From: Actinomycetota bacterium
GTDB taxonomy: Bacteria; Actinomycetota; Actinomycetes; S36-B12; UBA5976
DNA: 14,823 nucleotides
NCBI GenBank assembly: GCA_026392535.1
Contig: JAPLBX010000016.1
Coordinates: 1-14,823, forward strand
Direction: 5' to 3'
Both the position numbers and the translations under genes were made by a program. The notes under the pieces were generated by a model. The model had not been told where the DNA came from, ran no database searches, and was given only the letters and a program-made list of their open reading frames with translations. Positions 1 through 7,648 of the stretch are shown here, in pieces. Each line of letters begins with the position of its first letter. The stretch's first letter is position 1.

Positions 1-1106
1 ACAAGTTGATCATCCGCATCACGAACGTATCTTCGAACTGCAGAGTCAGTCCACTCGCCTTTTCCATAACCGTGGAAGCGCAAATGCAATTCAATCAATC
101 TGTAGACACTATCAATTTCTTCATTGCTAAATCGAAGTGCTGTCATTCGCTTCTTAGCAAGCTTTGCACCCACAACCTCGTGGTGATGGAATGAAACCCC
201 ACCGCCTTCTTCAAACTTTCTAGTTTTAGGTTTACCAATATCGTGAAGTAAAGCAGCAATTCTCAACACCAAATCTGGTTCAAGCTTTGGTTCGTGTAAT
301 TGTTCTAACTCAATTGCTTGTTCTAGCACTATTAGTGAATGCTCGAAAACATCTTTATGGCGATGGTGCTCGTCTAGTTCAAGTTTGAGTTTTGGAATTT
401 CCGGCAGAACTATTTCGGCAATTCCAGTTTCAACTAATAACTGCAAGCCAATTCGTGGATTGGGCGCGAGCAACAATTTTGATAACTCATCGCGAACTCG
501 CTCCGCTGACATAATTTCAATTCGGCCTGCCATTTCAGTCATTGCTGCAACAACATCTTCTGAAACTGTGAAATTTAATTGCGCAGCAAATCTGGCAGCT
601 CGCATCATTCGAAGTGGATCGTCGGAAAAAGAATCCGCGGGTGAACCTGGAGTTCTAATCAAGCCAGCAGCAATATCTGAGATACCACCATAAGGATCAA
701 TCAGTTCGCCGTTGGGAAGTGACAGTGCAATCGAGTTGATACTGAAATCTCGGCGCGCTAAATCTTCATGTATGGAAGTGCCAAAATTCACCGACGGCTT
801 GCGCGAATCAGTTTGGTACTGCTCTGCTCGGTAAGTGGTGATTTCAAGTGTCTCACCATTCTTATTGACTCCCACGGTTCCGAAGCGAATACCAACATCC
901 CAAACCCCATCAGCCCAACCTTTTACTACTTCGATTACCTGCTCTGGGGTGGCATTTGTCGTGAAATCGAGGTCAGCTTGGGACCTGCCCATAACGGCAT
1001 CGCGGACCCATCCCCCCACCAGGGCTAACTCAAAACCAGCGCCGACGAAGCGCTCGCCTAATTCCAAGGCGAGTTTTGGGATTGGAGTTTGTTGATTTGC
1101 GCTCAC
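1..1106 (-). CDS. cca: CCA tRNA nucleotidyltransferase (C-terminus cut by window edge)
   Basis: Adds or repairs the 3'-terminal CCA of tRNAs using CTP and ATP, in the cytoplasm. About 368 codons are visible; the C-terminal part lies beyond the left edge. The head domain shows the nucleotidyltransferase signature GGWVRD at residues 31-36 followed by the metal-binding DLD at 45-47. The family motif EDLARRDFSIN is at about 114-124 and the DPLRMMRAARF motif at about 163-173. An HD domain follows, with LLHDIGKP at about 286-293 and a His-rich FHHHE at about 306-310, as in the actinobacterial PcnA-type enzymes. The start is GTG at 1106, the only reasonable start in frame ahead of the catalytic domain. 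It has no SD, but a TANNNT element lies 8 nt upstream, so the message may be leaderless. The gene diverges from the Nudix gene, as Rv3907c/Rv3908 do in M. tuberculosis. Family assignment is firm; the exact start is less so. Confidence 0.96.
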   Translation of the reverse strand, partial: MSANQQTPIPKLALELGERFVGAGFELALVGGWVRDAVMGRSQADLDFTTNATPEQVIEVVKGWADGVWDVGIRFGTVGVNKNGETLEITTYRAEQYQTDSRKPSVNFGTSIHEDLARRDFSINSIALSLPNGELIDPYGGISDIAAGLIRTPGSPADSFSDDPLRMMRAARFAAQLNFTVSEDVVAAMTEMAGRIEIMSAERVRDELSKLLLAPNPRIGLQLLVETGIAEIVLPEIPKLKLELDEHHRHKDVFEHSLIVLEQAIELEQLHEPKLEPDLVLRIAALLHDIGKPKTRKFEEGGGVSFHHHEVVGAKLAKKRMTALRFSNEEIDSVYRLIELHLRFHGYGKGEWTDSAVRRYVRDADDQL

Positions 1107-1114
1107 AAGGGCAG

Positions 1115-1120
1115 AGACTA
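1115..1120 (-). promoter_or_regulatory. Candidate -10 element of cca (leaderless)
   Basis: On the minus strand TAGTCT fits the actinobacterial -10 pattern TANNNT and is separated by 8 nt from the GTG start of cca. No SD precedes that GTG. Spacing and lack of an SD fit a transcript that begins at or next to the start codon. No clear -35 box is visible. This is inferred from sequence pattern only. Confidence 0.4.
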
Positions 1121-1136
1121 CGCACGGTTGGGCGGT

Positions 1137-1142
1137 TACCCT
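1137..1142 (+). promoter_or_regulatory. Candidate -10 element of the Nudix operon (leaderless)
   Basis: TACCCT fits TANNNT and lies 7 nt upstream of the ATG at 1150, which has no SD. It would start a leaderless message for the Nudix-DUF6049-murJ run. It stands back to back with the candidate cca -10 in a 43-bp divergent gap. No convincing -35 is visible. Confidence 0.4.
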
Positions 1143-1149
1143 TAGACGT

Positions 1150-1626
1150 ATGAGCATCCGTCGTGCCTCGAATATCAGGGGCTCGCGCCAAAAGCGCAAA
1201 AACCAACGCGACGAAGTAAGTGCTGGCGGTCTAGTAGTTGAACTTGAGACTATGCGGGCGGTCATCATTGGCCGACGAAATAATCGTGGCCGACTTCTTT
1301 GGTCGCTACCAAAAGGTCACCTTGAAGAAGGTGAGACACCACATGAAGCAGCTATTCGTGAGGTTCTTGAAGAGACCGGCCTATCTGGTGAGATACACGC
1401 CGATCTAGGCGTCATTGATTTTTGGTTTCAACAAGACAAAATAACTATTCACAAGACCGTGCACCATTTTCTAATCCTTTCAAAAGGCGGACAGCTCATC
1501 GGCCAAGAAGGAGAAGTTGATGAGATTGCATGGGTTGGCTTAGACCAAATTGCAATGCGCCTTACCCATGACGATGAAAAACAATTAATTTCAAAAGCGC
1601 ATTCGCTTTTGTTGGGGCTTAAATGA
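1150..1626 (+). CDS. Nudix hydrolase (MutT4-locus type)
   Basis: Hydrolyses a nucleoside-diphosphate-linked substrate; the particular substrate cannot be read from the sequence. The 158-residue protein has a perfect Nudix box at residues 56-78: G, five residues, E62, seven residues, R70-E71, then E74-E75 and G77, which bind the divalent metal. The N-terminus (1-21) is strongly basic and may be disordered. It sits between a divergent cca gene and DUF6049, the position of mutT4 (Rv3908) in M. tuberculosis, so it is probably the orthologue. The ATG at 1150 lacks an SD and fits leaderless translation. Its TGA stop overlaps the ATG of the DUF6049 gene by 4 nt (ATGA), implying translational coupling. 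The family is certain; a role in cleaning oxidised nucleotides is only an analogy. Confidence 0.95.
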   Translation: MSIRRASNIRGSRQKRKNQRDEVSAGGLVVELETMRAVIIGRRNNRGRLLWSLPKGHLEEGETPHEAAIREVLEETGLSGEIHADLGVIDFWFQQDKITIHKTVHHFLILSKGGQLIGQEGEVDEIAWVGLDQIAMRLTHDDEKQLISKAHSLLLGLK

Positions 1627-3587
1627 CCAAATACTTAAGTGCAATGATGATTGCTTTGATGCTGATCTTCAACTTGCCAACATCGTTTGCAAATGAAGAA
1701 CAGATTTCTGTAAATCTGATTTCTCAATCCCATGTTTGGATAACCGATAGGCCAAACATTAGTTTTGTAATTGAAGACGCCTCAGGGAACACAATTAGTA
1801 ATGCCGAAGTCGAGATCTCCAAAAGTGCGTTGCTCGGACGTAGTGCAATTCGTTCTATCATCGCCAAACCAAATAGTGTTGACTATAAACGGATTTTCGA
1901 AACCACCACACTCACGCAGAACGAAAACCAATACACATTGACTTTGCCAGGCCCACGATTGAAATTCAGTGGAGCTGGAACCTACGCATTGCGGATTACG
2001 GTTTATGTTCGTGGTGAGGCAAAGAAGTTGACTAGCTTCATTTCCTTTCTGCCTGAATCAATTCGTCTAAACAATCTAAATGTTGCAACTGTTTTACCAA
2101 TGGTTGTAAATAGTGGTCTGACACCAGACAATTTAGTTTTGAATGACAAAGCAGCTAATTCGTTTCTAAATAAGGCAGGATTAAATTCCGTTTTGAATTC
2201 TGGCAAGGCAATGCAAAATGTAACTTGGTTACTAGATTCAGATACGTTGCGTCTGGCGCAAAGCATCTCAACGAATCAAGCGATCACCATGCCAGAGAAT
2301 CACGATTTATCGGAAGAACAAATCTCTGGTGCACAAACTTGGTTAGACAAGCTGCCTAAATATGTTAATTCCGTAAACACATACGTACTGCCTACTGGCA
2401 ATGTGAATACGGTCGCCCTTAAAGATAGTGGCCACAATCGACTTGCGAAGTTTTCAATTCTTGATTCCCAATACGTCTCAGATTTTCTGGCAGGGATTTC
2501 ATTAAAGAAAATCACGATTGCCCCTAAAGGTGACTATTCCGATGCAGGGTTCACTTGGCTCAATAGCCAACAAATTTCTTTCAACTTACTCAACTCAAAG
2601 GCCTACCCGGCAAAGAGTTCCACCTACACGCCAAACGCAGTTGTGCGAGACGGAGCTGGAGCAGTCGCCCCGGTTGTAGATCAATACGCATCTGCTTTAT
2701 TCACAGATGCAATTAGCAGTGCGACTAATGCGGGTATGTACCAAGCGGCTTTTGCAGGAGATTTGCTCATAACTTCACTTGAGCAGCCTGGGGTTCAGAG
2801 GTTTATAGTCCTTAAGCCAGACACAAATCGCGATGGCATCACAAATCAAAAGTTTAGAAATACAGTTTCATCGCTATCTGCTCCTTGGATCAAGCAAGTT
2901 AGTCTTGCAAAGTTCAAAGATTCCAAAGTTGGAAGTCGAGTTAGAAATCAAGTAGTAAATCGGATTTCTAATACTGCTAAGAATCTTATGAACTTGACTC
3001 ATGAGACCAAACGCAATTTGGCCTCACTAATCGCAGGCGCTACTGAAGAAACACAAATTGATTTTGCAATCCTACGTTTGGCTAACTCATCTGCCGATGA
3101 GAAAACCCAAATTCAATTACACACCCAAATTCGTGATTATCTTGACCGCTTAAACGGTGCTGTGAGAATCATGTCATCGGGAACTGTCGTTTTTCCTAGT
3201 GAATCAGCAAAAGTTCCAATCACCATTAGAAATGATTTGAGTGTGCCAATTGAGATTGGCATTGTGACTTCAGGGTTGCCAGCTGTACGCGTTCTGCCGC
3301 AGTCAGTAGACGATATGCAAATCGCACCAGGGCGCCGAAAGAGTATTGAAATTCCAACACGATTGATTGGTACTGACACGGCATATCTGCAACTACAGAT
3401 TGTTGATTTGAATGGCAAACGCATCGGCAACCCAATCTTGATTCAAGTTTCCTCATCTGCCTATGCACAAGCCGCGGCTTGGGTAATTGGTGCAGCTTTT
3501 GCACTGCTGTTGTTGTTTGCAATTCGCAACACTTTGAAGCGGTTGCGAGCAACTCGTGATGGTTCGCAGGAGAATATGAAATTGTGA
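1623..3587 (+). CDS. DUF6049-type exported, membrane-anchored protein
   Basis: Function unknown. The 654-residue protein starts with a clear signal peptide: Lys near the N-terminus, a hydrophobic core at about 6-19, and a likely cleavage after the Ala of TSFA near residue 23. A long hydrophilic extracellular region follows, then one transmembrane helix at about 617-634 and a basic cytoplasmic tail (KRLRATR). The topology is therefore outside with a C-terminal anchor. The segment just before the helix (about 515-610) looks beta-rich, like an Ig-type domain. Position between the Nudix gene and murJ matches Rv3909 of M. tuberculosis (about 800 residues), so this is a shorter homologue. Conserved linkage to murJ suggests a role in envelope assembly, which is inference. 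It overlaps the genes on both sides by 4 nt (ATGA and GTGA). Confidence 0.85.
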   Translation: MTKYLSAMMIALMLIFNLPTSFANEEQISVNLISQSHVWITDRPNISFVIEDASGNTISNAEVEISKSALLGRSAIRSIIAKPNSVDYKRIFETTTLTQNENQYTLTLPGPRLKFSGAGTYALRITVYVRGEAKKLTSFISFLPESIRLNNLNVATVLPMVVNSGLTPDNLVLNDKAANSFLNKAGLNSVLNSGKAMQNVTWLLDSDTLRLAQSISTNQAITMPENHDLSEEQISGAQTWLDKLPKYVNSVNTYVLPTGNVNTVALKDSGHNRLAKFSILDSQYVSDFLAGISLKKITIAPKGDYSDAGFTWLNSQQISFNLLNSKAYPAKSSTYTPNAVVRDGAGAVAPVVDQYASALFTDAISSATNAGMYQAAFAGDLLITSLEQPGVQRFIVLKPDTNRDGITNQKFRNTVSSLSAPWIKQVSLAKFKDSKVGSRVRNQVVNRISNTAKNLMNLTHETKRNLASLIAGATEETQIDFAILRLANSSADEKTQIQLHTQIRDYLDRLNGAVRIMSSGTVVFPSESAKVPITIRNDLSVPIEIGIVTSGLPAVRVLPQSVDDMQIAPGRRKSIEIPTRLIGTDTAYLQLQIVDLNGKRIGNPILIQVSSSAYAQAAAWVIGAAFALLLLFAIRNTLKRLRATRDGSQENMKL

Positions 3588-5236
3588 GTGACTTCAACGA
3601 TTCTTCGGTAATACGCAACAGTTCTTTAATGGCGGTCGGCACTGTCACTTCAAGAATTACTGGCGTGCTTCGAGACGTTGCAATGACTGCGGCTTTGGGA
3701 TTCTTTTTAGTTAGTGACGCTTTTTCACTAGGTAACACCCTGCCAAACATTGTCTACTTACTATTGATTGGTGGGGCACTCAACGCAGTCTTTGTGCCAC
3801 AGTTGGTTAGCCATATCGAATCCGATAGCGATGGCGGTAAAGCTTTCTCAGATCGGTTGCTTTCACTTACCGGTGTTGCCTTACTAGCGATTAGCGCACT
3901 CTCGGTTGCATTAGCTCCATTATTGATAAGTATCTACACAAGCCCAGATACGCCATCTGACCAATATGAATTGGCCGTGGCATTCGCTCGACTTTGTTTG
4001 CCACAAATCTTTTTCTACGGTGCTTACACAATGTTGCAACAAGTGCTAAATGCCCGTGGAAAATTTGCGGCTGCATTTTTTGCACCTGTTGCAAATAACT
4101 TAGTCGCAATTACTGTTTTTGTATCTTTCATAATTATCGCCCAACCAGATGAATCAAATTTGATTTCACTTTCGAGTAAAGAAGTTTTATGGCTCGGCCT
4201 CGGTTCAACCGCTGGTGTGGCTTTGCAAGCATTGATTTTGATTCCGCTTTTATTAAAGACCGGCTACAAGTTCAATTGGCGAAGTGACTGGAGAAATGCC
4301 GATCTCGGTAAATCTGCCGCACTAGCTAAGTGGACAATCGCTCTGATCGTGGTCAATCAGATTTCATACTCAGTTGTTACTAGGTTTGTCACCGAAGCAA
4401 ATCTCTTATCTAGTGCAACTGGAGCCACTCCAACAGGATTAACTACTTATCAAAAAGCAAACTTGATTTTTATTTTGCCGCATTCGGTAATCACAATCTC
4501 TTTAGTAACAGCTCTATTACCGGCATTAAGCAAGATCGCTCATAGTCAGAATTTCAAAGCTTTAGGCGAAGAAGTAGTTAAATCTGTTCGAGTCGTCTTA
4601 GTTTTAATGATTCCGGTTGCCGGGCTGCTAGCCACTACAGCAAATGAAATCACCACATTGCTTTTTGGAAACGGAGTCGCTGGTATTGCAGCGGCAAATG
4701 CAACTGGCACTGTGGCTGCGTGCTTCGCACTCGGCCTGCCATCATTTTCTATTATCTATTTATTGAATCGTGCTTGGTATGCGATGGAGAACACTAAAAC
4801 TCCGTTTATCATTTCGATCTACATAAACATTGTGGCACTTGCAATCAGTATTCCGCTTTTCAATTTTGCACCAGCAGAATTAAAAGTAGCGATGTTCGGA
4901 GTTGGCTACACAATTACTTATCTGTGGGTCGGTGCCTACTCATGGATCCGCCTTAGAAAAGAACTTGCCTATTTACCAGCTGGAGCGGTATCAATAGTTT
5001 TGCTCAGGGTTTTGGTGGCGAGTATTCCGGCAATTGGTTTCGCTCTCGCTTTCCGTCGATTTGGTTTGTATGACGTAATTTCTGGTCAATTAGGTCTATT
5101 CGCAGGGCTCATTGCTACTTGGGGATTTGGTTTGTTGAGTTACGCGATCACCGCTAACTTCTTAAGGGTTGGCGAGGTGCAGACGCTCAAATCTCTGTTT
5201 ATGCGCAAACTCCGTGGCTCGAAAGTAACCCCCTAA
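3584..5236 (+). CDS. murJ: Lipid II flippase MurJ (MviN)
   Basis: Moves lipid-linked peptidoglycan precursor (lipid II) across the cytoplasmic membrane. The 550-residue protein is hydrophobic nearly throughout, consistent with about 14 helices. It opens with the MurJ N-terminal signature, with SRITGVLRD at about 23-31; R24 and R30 match the conserved Arg residues lining the family's cavity. It is a member of the MOP exporter superfamily. The start is GTG at 3584, overlapping the DUF6049 stop by 4 nt (GTGA), with an AGGAG about 12 nt upstream. The C-terminus ends shortly after the last helix with a basic tail. It therefore lacks the long cytoplasmic pseudokinase and extracellular extension of mycobacterial MviN (Rv3910). 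The nearby cwlM-like gene supports the peptidoglycan context. Confidence 0.96.
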   Translation: MSDFNDSSVIRNSSLMAVGTVTSRITGVLRDVAMTAALGFFLVSDAFSLGNTLPNIVYLLLIGGALNAVFVPQLVSHIESDSDGGKAFSDRLLSLTGVALLAISALSVALAPLLISIYTSPDTPSDQYELAVAFARLCLPQIFFYGAYTMLQQVLNARGKFAAAFFAPVANNLVAITVFVSFIIIAQPDESNLISLSSKEVLWLGLGSTAGVALQALILIPLLLKTGYKFNWRSDWRNADLGKSAALAKWTIALIVVNQISYSVVTRFVTEANLLSSATGATPTGLTTYQKANLIFILPHSVITISLVTALLPALSKIAHSQNFKALGEEVVKSVRVVLVLMIPVAGLLATTANEITTLLFGNGVAGIAAANATGTVAACFALGLPSFSIIYLLNRAWYAMENTKTPFIISIYINIVALAISIPLFNFAPAELKVAMFGVGYTITYLWVGAYSWIRLRKELAYLPAGAVSIVLLRVLVASIPAIGFALAFRRFGLYDVISGQLGLFAGLIATWGFGLLSYAITANFLRVGEVQTLKSLFMRKLRGSKVTP

Positions 5237-5274
5237 TCAACTGCAACTAAACTGTGCATCTAATCAATAATTCT

Positions 5275-5278
5275 GGAG
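5275..5278 (+). promoter_or_regulatory. Ribosome binding site that decides the trxB start
   Basis: GGAG lies 5 nt before the GTG at 5284. An earlier in-frame GTG at 5254 has no SD and would add ten residues ahead of the normal TrxB N-terminus, so 5284 is preferred. Confidence 0.7.
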
Positions 5279-5283
5279 TTTTC

Positions 5284-6207
5284 GTGACCGTTCACAATGT
5301 AATCATCATCGGTTCAGGCCCATCTGGATACACCGCGGCCTTGTATGCAGCTCGTGCCCAATTGGAACCTTTGATCTTTGAAGGTGCGGTTACTGCTGGT
5401 GGCGCTTTGATGAACACCACCGAAGTTGAGAATTTCCCAGGTTTCCCAGAAGGAATCATGGGCCCAGCACTAATGGAAAATATGCGCGCTCAAGCCGCAA
5501 AGTTCGGTGCACAATTTATAACTGACGATGTCACCGCAATTGATTTTTCAAAACCTATCAAAACAGTTACTGATGGAAATGGTAAGACTTACGAAGCTAA
5601 AGCAATTATTTTGGCGATGGGTTCCGCATACCGAGAACTTGGTGTGCCAAACGAGAAGCGACTTTCAGGTCATGGAGTCTCATGGTGTGCGACTTGCGAT
5701 GGTTTCTTCTTCCGTGGACAAACTATTGCAGTTGTGGGCGGTGGCGATTCTGCAGTTGAGGAAGCGACCTTCTTAACTCGTTTTGCTGAAAAGGTTTACA
5801 TGATTCACCGTCGTGATGAATTACGTGCATCAAAAATTATGGTGGCCCGTGCAGAGAACGATCCGAAACTTGAATTCATCTGGAACTCAGCAGTTGAAGA
5901 AGTTCTCGGAGAAGATCAAGTAACAGGTCTTCGCCTAAAGAGCACCGTCGATGGCACTGAATCTGTTTTGGCAGTCACAGGACTGTTTGTAGCTATTGGT
6001 CACGACCCACGTTCAGAACTTGTAAAAGGTGTGGTTGAAACCGATTCAGAAGGTTATGTAATTGCAAAGGGACGCACAACCGAAACCAATATCGAAGGTG
6101 TGTTCGCGGCTGGCGATTTGGTGGACCACCGTTACCGTCAGGCAATCACTGCCGCCGGCACTGGTTGTGCTGCCGCACTTGACGCTGAGAAGTGGCTGGC
6201 TCACTAA
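5284..6207 (+). CDS. trxB: Thioredoxin reductase (NADPH)
   Basis: Reduces oxidised thioredoxin with NADPH through FAD, in the cytoplasm. With the GTG start at 5284 the protein has 307 residues, normal for low-molecular-weight TrxB. The FAD-binding GSGPSG motif follows the first strand at about 9-14. The redox pair is C135-A-T-C138 in WCATCDG, the numbering of the E. coli enzyme. The NADPH-binding motif GGGDSAVEEA follows, with the HRRDELRAS segment after it. The C-terminal FAD motif is in the GVFAAGDLVDHRYRQAITAAG region. trxA follows 46 nt downstream with a strong SD, so the two form the usual reductase-thioredoxin pair. In mycobacteria sigM and rsmA lie between murJ and trxB2; here only 47 nt separate the two genes. 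Confidence 0.97.
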   Translation: MTVHNVIIIGSGPSGYTAALYAARAQLEPLIFEGAVTAGGALMNTTEVENFPGFPEGIMGPALMENMRAQAAKFGAQFITDDVTAIDFSKPIKTVTDGNGKTYEAKAIILAMGSAYRELGVPNEKRLSGHGVSWCATCDGFFFRGQTIAVVGGGDSAVEEATFLTRFAEKVYMIHRRDELRASKIMVARAENDPKLEFIWNSAVEEVLGEDQVTGLRLKSTVDGTESVLAVTGLFVAIGHDPRSELVKGVVETDSEGYVIAKGRTTETNIEGVFAAGDLVDHRYRQAITAAGTGCAAALDAEKWLAH

Positions 6208-6253
6208 ACCCCAAAAGGTTATTAGGCTTCGCTAAAGAATTAAAGGAGAAATC

Positions 6254-6580
6254 ATGGGTAACAACACCATCGTTATTACAGATGCAGACTGGGATAGCAA
6301 AGTATTAAAAAGTGAAAAACCAGTTTTGGTTGACTTCTGGGCTGAATGGTGTGGACCATGCCGAATGGTTGCGCCAATTTTGGAAGAGATCGCTGGCGAA
6401 AACGCAGGAAAAATCACCATTGCAAAATTGAATGTTGATGAGAATCCAGTTTCAGCAGGTAATGCTCGCGTGACTAGCATCCCAACTCTAAACGTCTACG
6501 TTGGTGGCGAACTCGTTAAGCAAATCATCGGAGCAAAGCCAAAAGCTGCCTTGCTCGCTGATTTGGCTGCATACCTATAA
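6254..6580 (+). CDS. trxA: Thioredoxin
   Basis: Small cytoplasmic disulfide reductase recycled by the TrxB encoded just upstream. The protein is 108 residues, the standard length. The active site W-C33-G-P-C36 lies in DFWAEWCGPCRM, and the cis-Pro loop is present as TSIPTL. The start ATG has a good SD (AAAGGAG, 5-6 nt upstream). Its stop codon overlaps the SD (AAGGA) of the following cwlM-like gene, so the two are probably co-transcribed and translated together. This matches the trxC-cwlM order of M. tuberculosis. Confidence 0.97.
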   Translation: MGNNTIVITDADWDSKVLKSEKPVLVDFWAEWCGPCRMVAPILEEIAGENAGKITIAKLNVDENPVSAGNARVTSIPTLNVYVGGELVKQIIGAKPKAALLADLAAYL

Positions 6581-6588
6581 GGATTGCT

Positions 6589-7605
6589 ATGCGCCTACTT
6601 CGTCGGGGCGACCGTGATGTCGCTATTGGCGAAATCCGAGCGCGGCTTGCCCATATGGGATTTACTGTTGATTGTGAAGAGACAAATTATTTTGACGAAC
6701 GTCTAGACACTGCTGTTCGGGCTTTTCAATCAGCACGCGGATTAACTCCGGATGGAATCATCGGTCCTTTAACTCTTGCCACACTGGAAGAAGCACTTTG
6801 GTCATTAGGTGATCGCACACTTTCTTTCGCACCTGGAAATTTGATGCAAGGTGATGATGTCGTTTCCTTACAACAGCGTTTAGTCACTTTAGGTTTCGAT
6901 TGCGGAAAAGTTGATGGCATCTTCGGACAACGCACAGACTCTGCCTTGCGAGAATTTCAAAGAAGTGTTGGCTTAGTTGAAGATGGCATAGCTGCGACGC
7001 TTACCTTTGAAGCTTTTCATCGTCTGCGTAAAACTGTTTCTGGCGGTCGGTCAGAAAAACTTCGGCAGTCTGTTGTTCTTGATGCAATGCGCACTGGCAT
7101 AGCGAATAAAACTTTTGCAATTGACGCTGAGATCGGCGGCCACAATGAAGAGTTAGTTAAATTGGTAGCAAATAAATTGCAAGGTCGCCTAACCGCATTG
7201 GGCGCGACCGTTGCACTAACACATCCATTGATGCAGCCGTCGGCCGCAAGTGAAGCAGAGCGCGCAGATCTCTGCAATAAAATAAAGGCAGATTTAGTTT
7301 TATCAATTCAATGCAACAGAGAAAGTGCCGAATTAGTTTTCCATTTTGGTTCAGAGCACAGTGGTTGGTCTCACACCGGCCAACGCGCTGCCATGCGAAT
7401 CAAAAATGCAGTATCACAAGTCACAGATTCAGAATTTTTAATTGCGGCTCGCACTTGGGAAATTTTGCGACTTACCAAGATGCCGTCAATAATTATCAAT
7501 CTCAATGGAATTACCGAAGATAATTTGAAAGACAAAGGTTATTTAGAAAATTTCGTTACGGGAATTGCAACCGGCGTATCAGTTTTCTTCGAGCCTGTAA
7601 GTTAA
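6589..7605 (+). CDS. cwlM: CwlM-like protein: two peptidoglycan-binding domains plus degenerate Amidase_3
   Basis: Probable cytoplasmic regulator of peptidoglycan synthesis rather than a hydrolase. The 338-residue protein has no signal peptide. Two PG_binding_1-type repeats occupy about 3-70 and 84-147, each with an AFQ/EFQ and a DGIIGP- or DGIFGQ-like motif. An Amidase_3 fold follows from about 160. The zinc ligands of that family look lost: the usual DPGHGG is LDAMRTG at 164-170, the usual SIHAN is SIQCN at 239-243 (Q241), and the usual catalytic Glu near the end is N305 in IINLNGI. M. tuberculosis CwlM (Rv3915, about 406 residues) occupies the same locus after trxC; it is known to stimulate MurA when phosphorylated by PknB. 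That phosphosite, as I recall it (Thr374), lies in a C-terminal tail which this shorter protein lacks, so regulation here probably differs. Start ATG with SD AAGGA, 5 nt spacing. Confidence 0.88.
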   Translation: MRLLRRGDRDVAIGEIRARLAHMGFTVDCEETNYFDERLDTAVRAFQSARGLTPDGIIGPLTLATLEEALWSLGDRTLSFAPGNLMQGDDVVSLQQRLVTLGFDCGKVDGIFGQRTDSALREFQRSVGLVEDGIAATLTFEAFHRLRKTVSGGRSEKLRQSVVLDAMRTGIANKTFAIDAEIGGHNEELVKLVANKLQGRLTALGATVALTHPLMQPSAASEAERADLCNKIKADLVLSIQCNRESAELVFHFGSEHSGWSHTGQRAAMRIKNAVSQVTDSEFLIAARTWEILRLTKMPSIIINLNGITEDNLKDKGYLENFVTGIATGVSVFFEPVS

Positions 7606-7628
7606 GAATTTAGTTAGAGCCAAACTGT

Positions 7629-7648
7629 GAGTGAGTTAAAACTCACTC
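7629..7648. terminator. Hairpin between convergent cwlM and the small membrane gene
   Basis: A perfect 8-bp stem, GAGTGAGT pairing with ACTCACTC, closes a TAAA tetraloop. It lies in the short convergent gap after the cwlM stop and overlaps the stop codon of the small minus-strand gene. Neither strand has a proper U-run after the stem, so it could terminate transcription weakly, serve as a 3' stabilising hairpin, or be incidental. Confidence 0.4.

Noticed and set aside
385..1095. Several plus-strand open frames within the cca region
   Set aside because: The minus strand encodes unmistakable CCA-adding enzyme motifs here; the plus frames have shadow-like composition.
3226..3750. 174-codon minus-strand open frame across the DUF6049/murJ junction
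   Set aside because: Antisense to two well-supported genes, with Ser/Leu/Gln-rich low-complexity composition and no recognisable domain.
5254..5283. Earlier GTG start for trxB
   Set aside because: No SD, and it adds ten residues before the usual TrxB N-terminus; the GTG at 5284 has GGAG at proper spacing.
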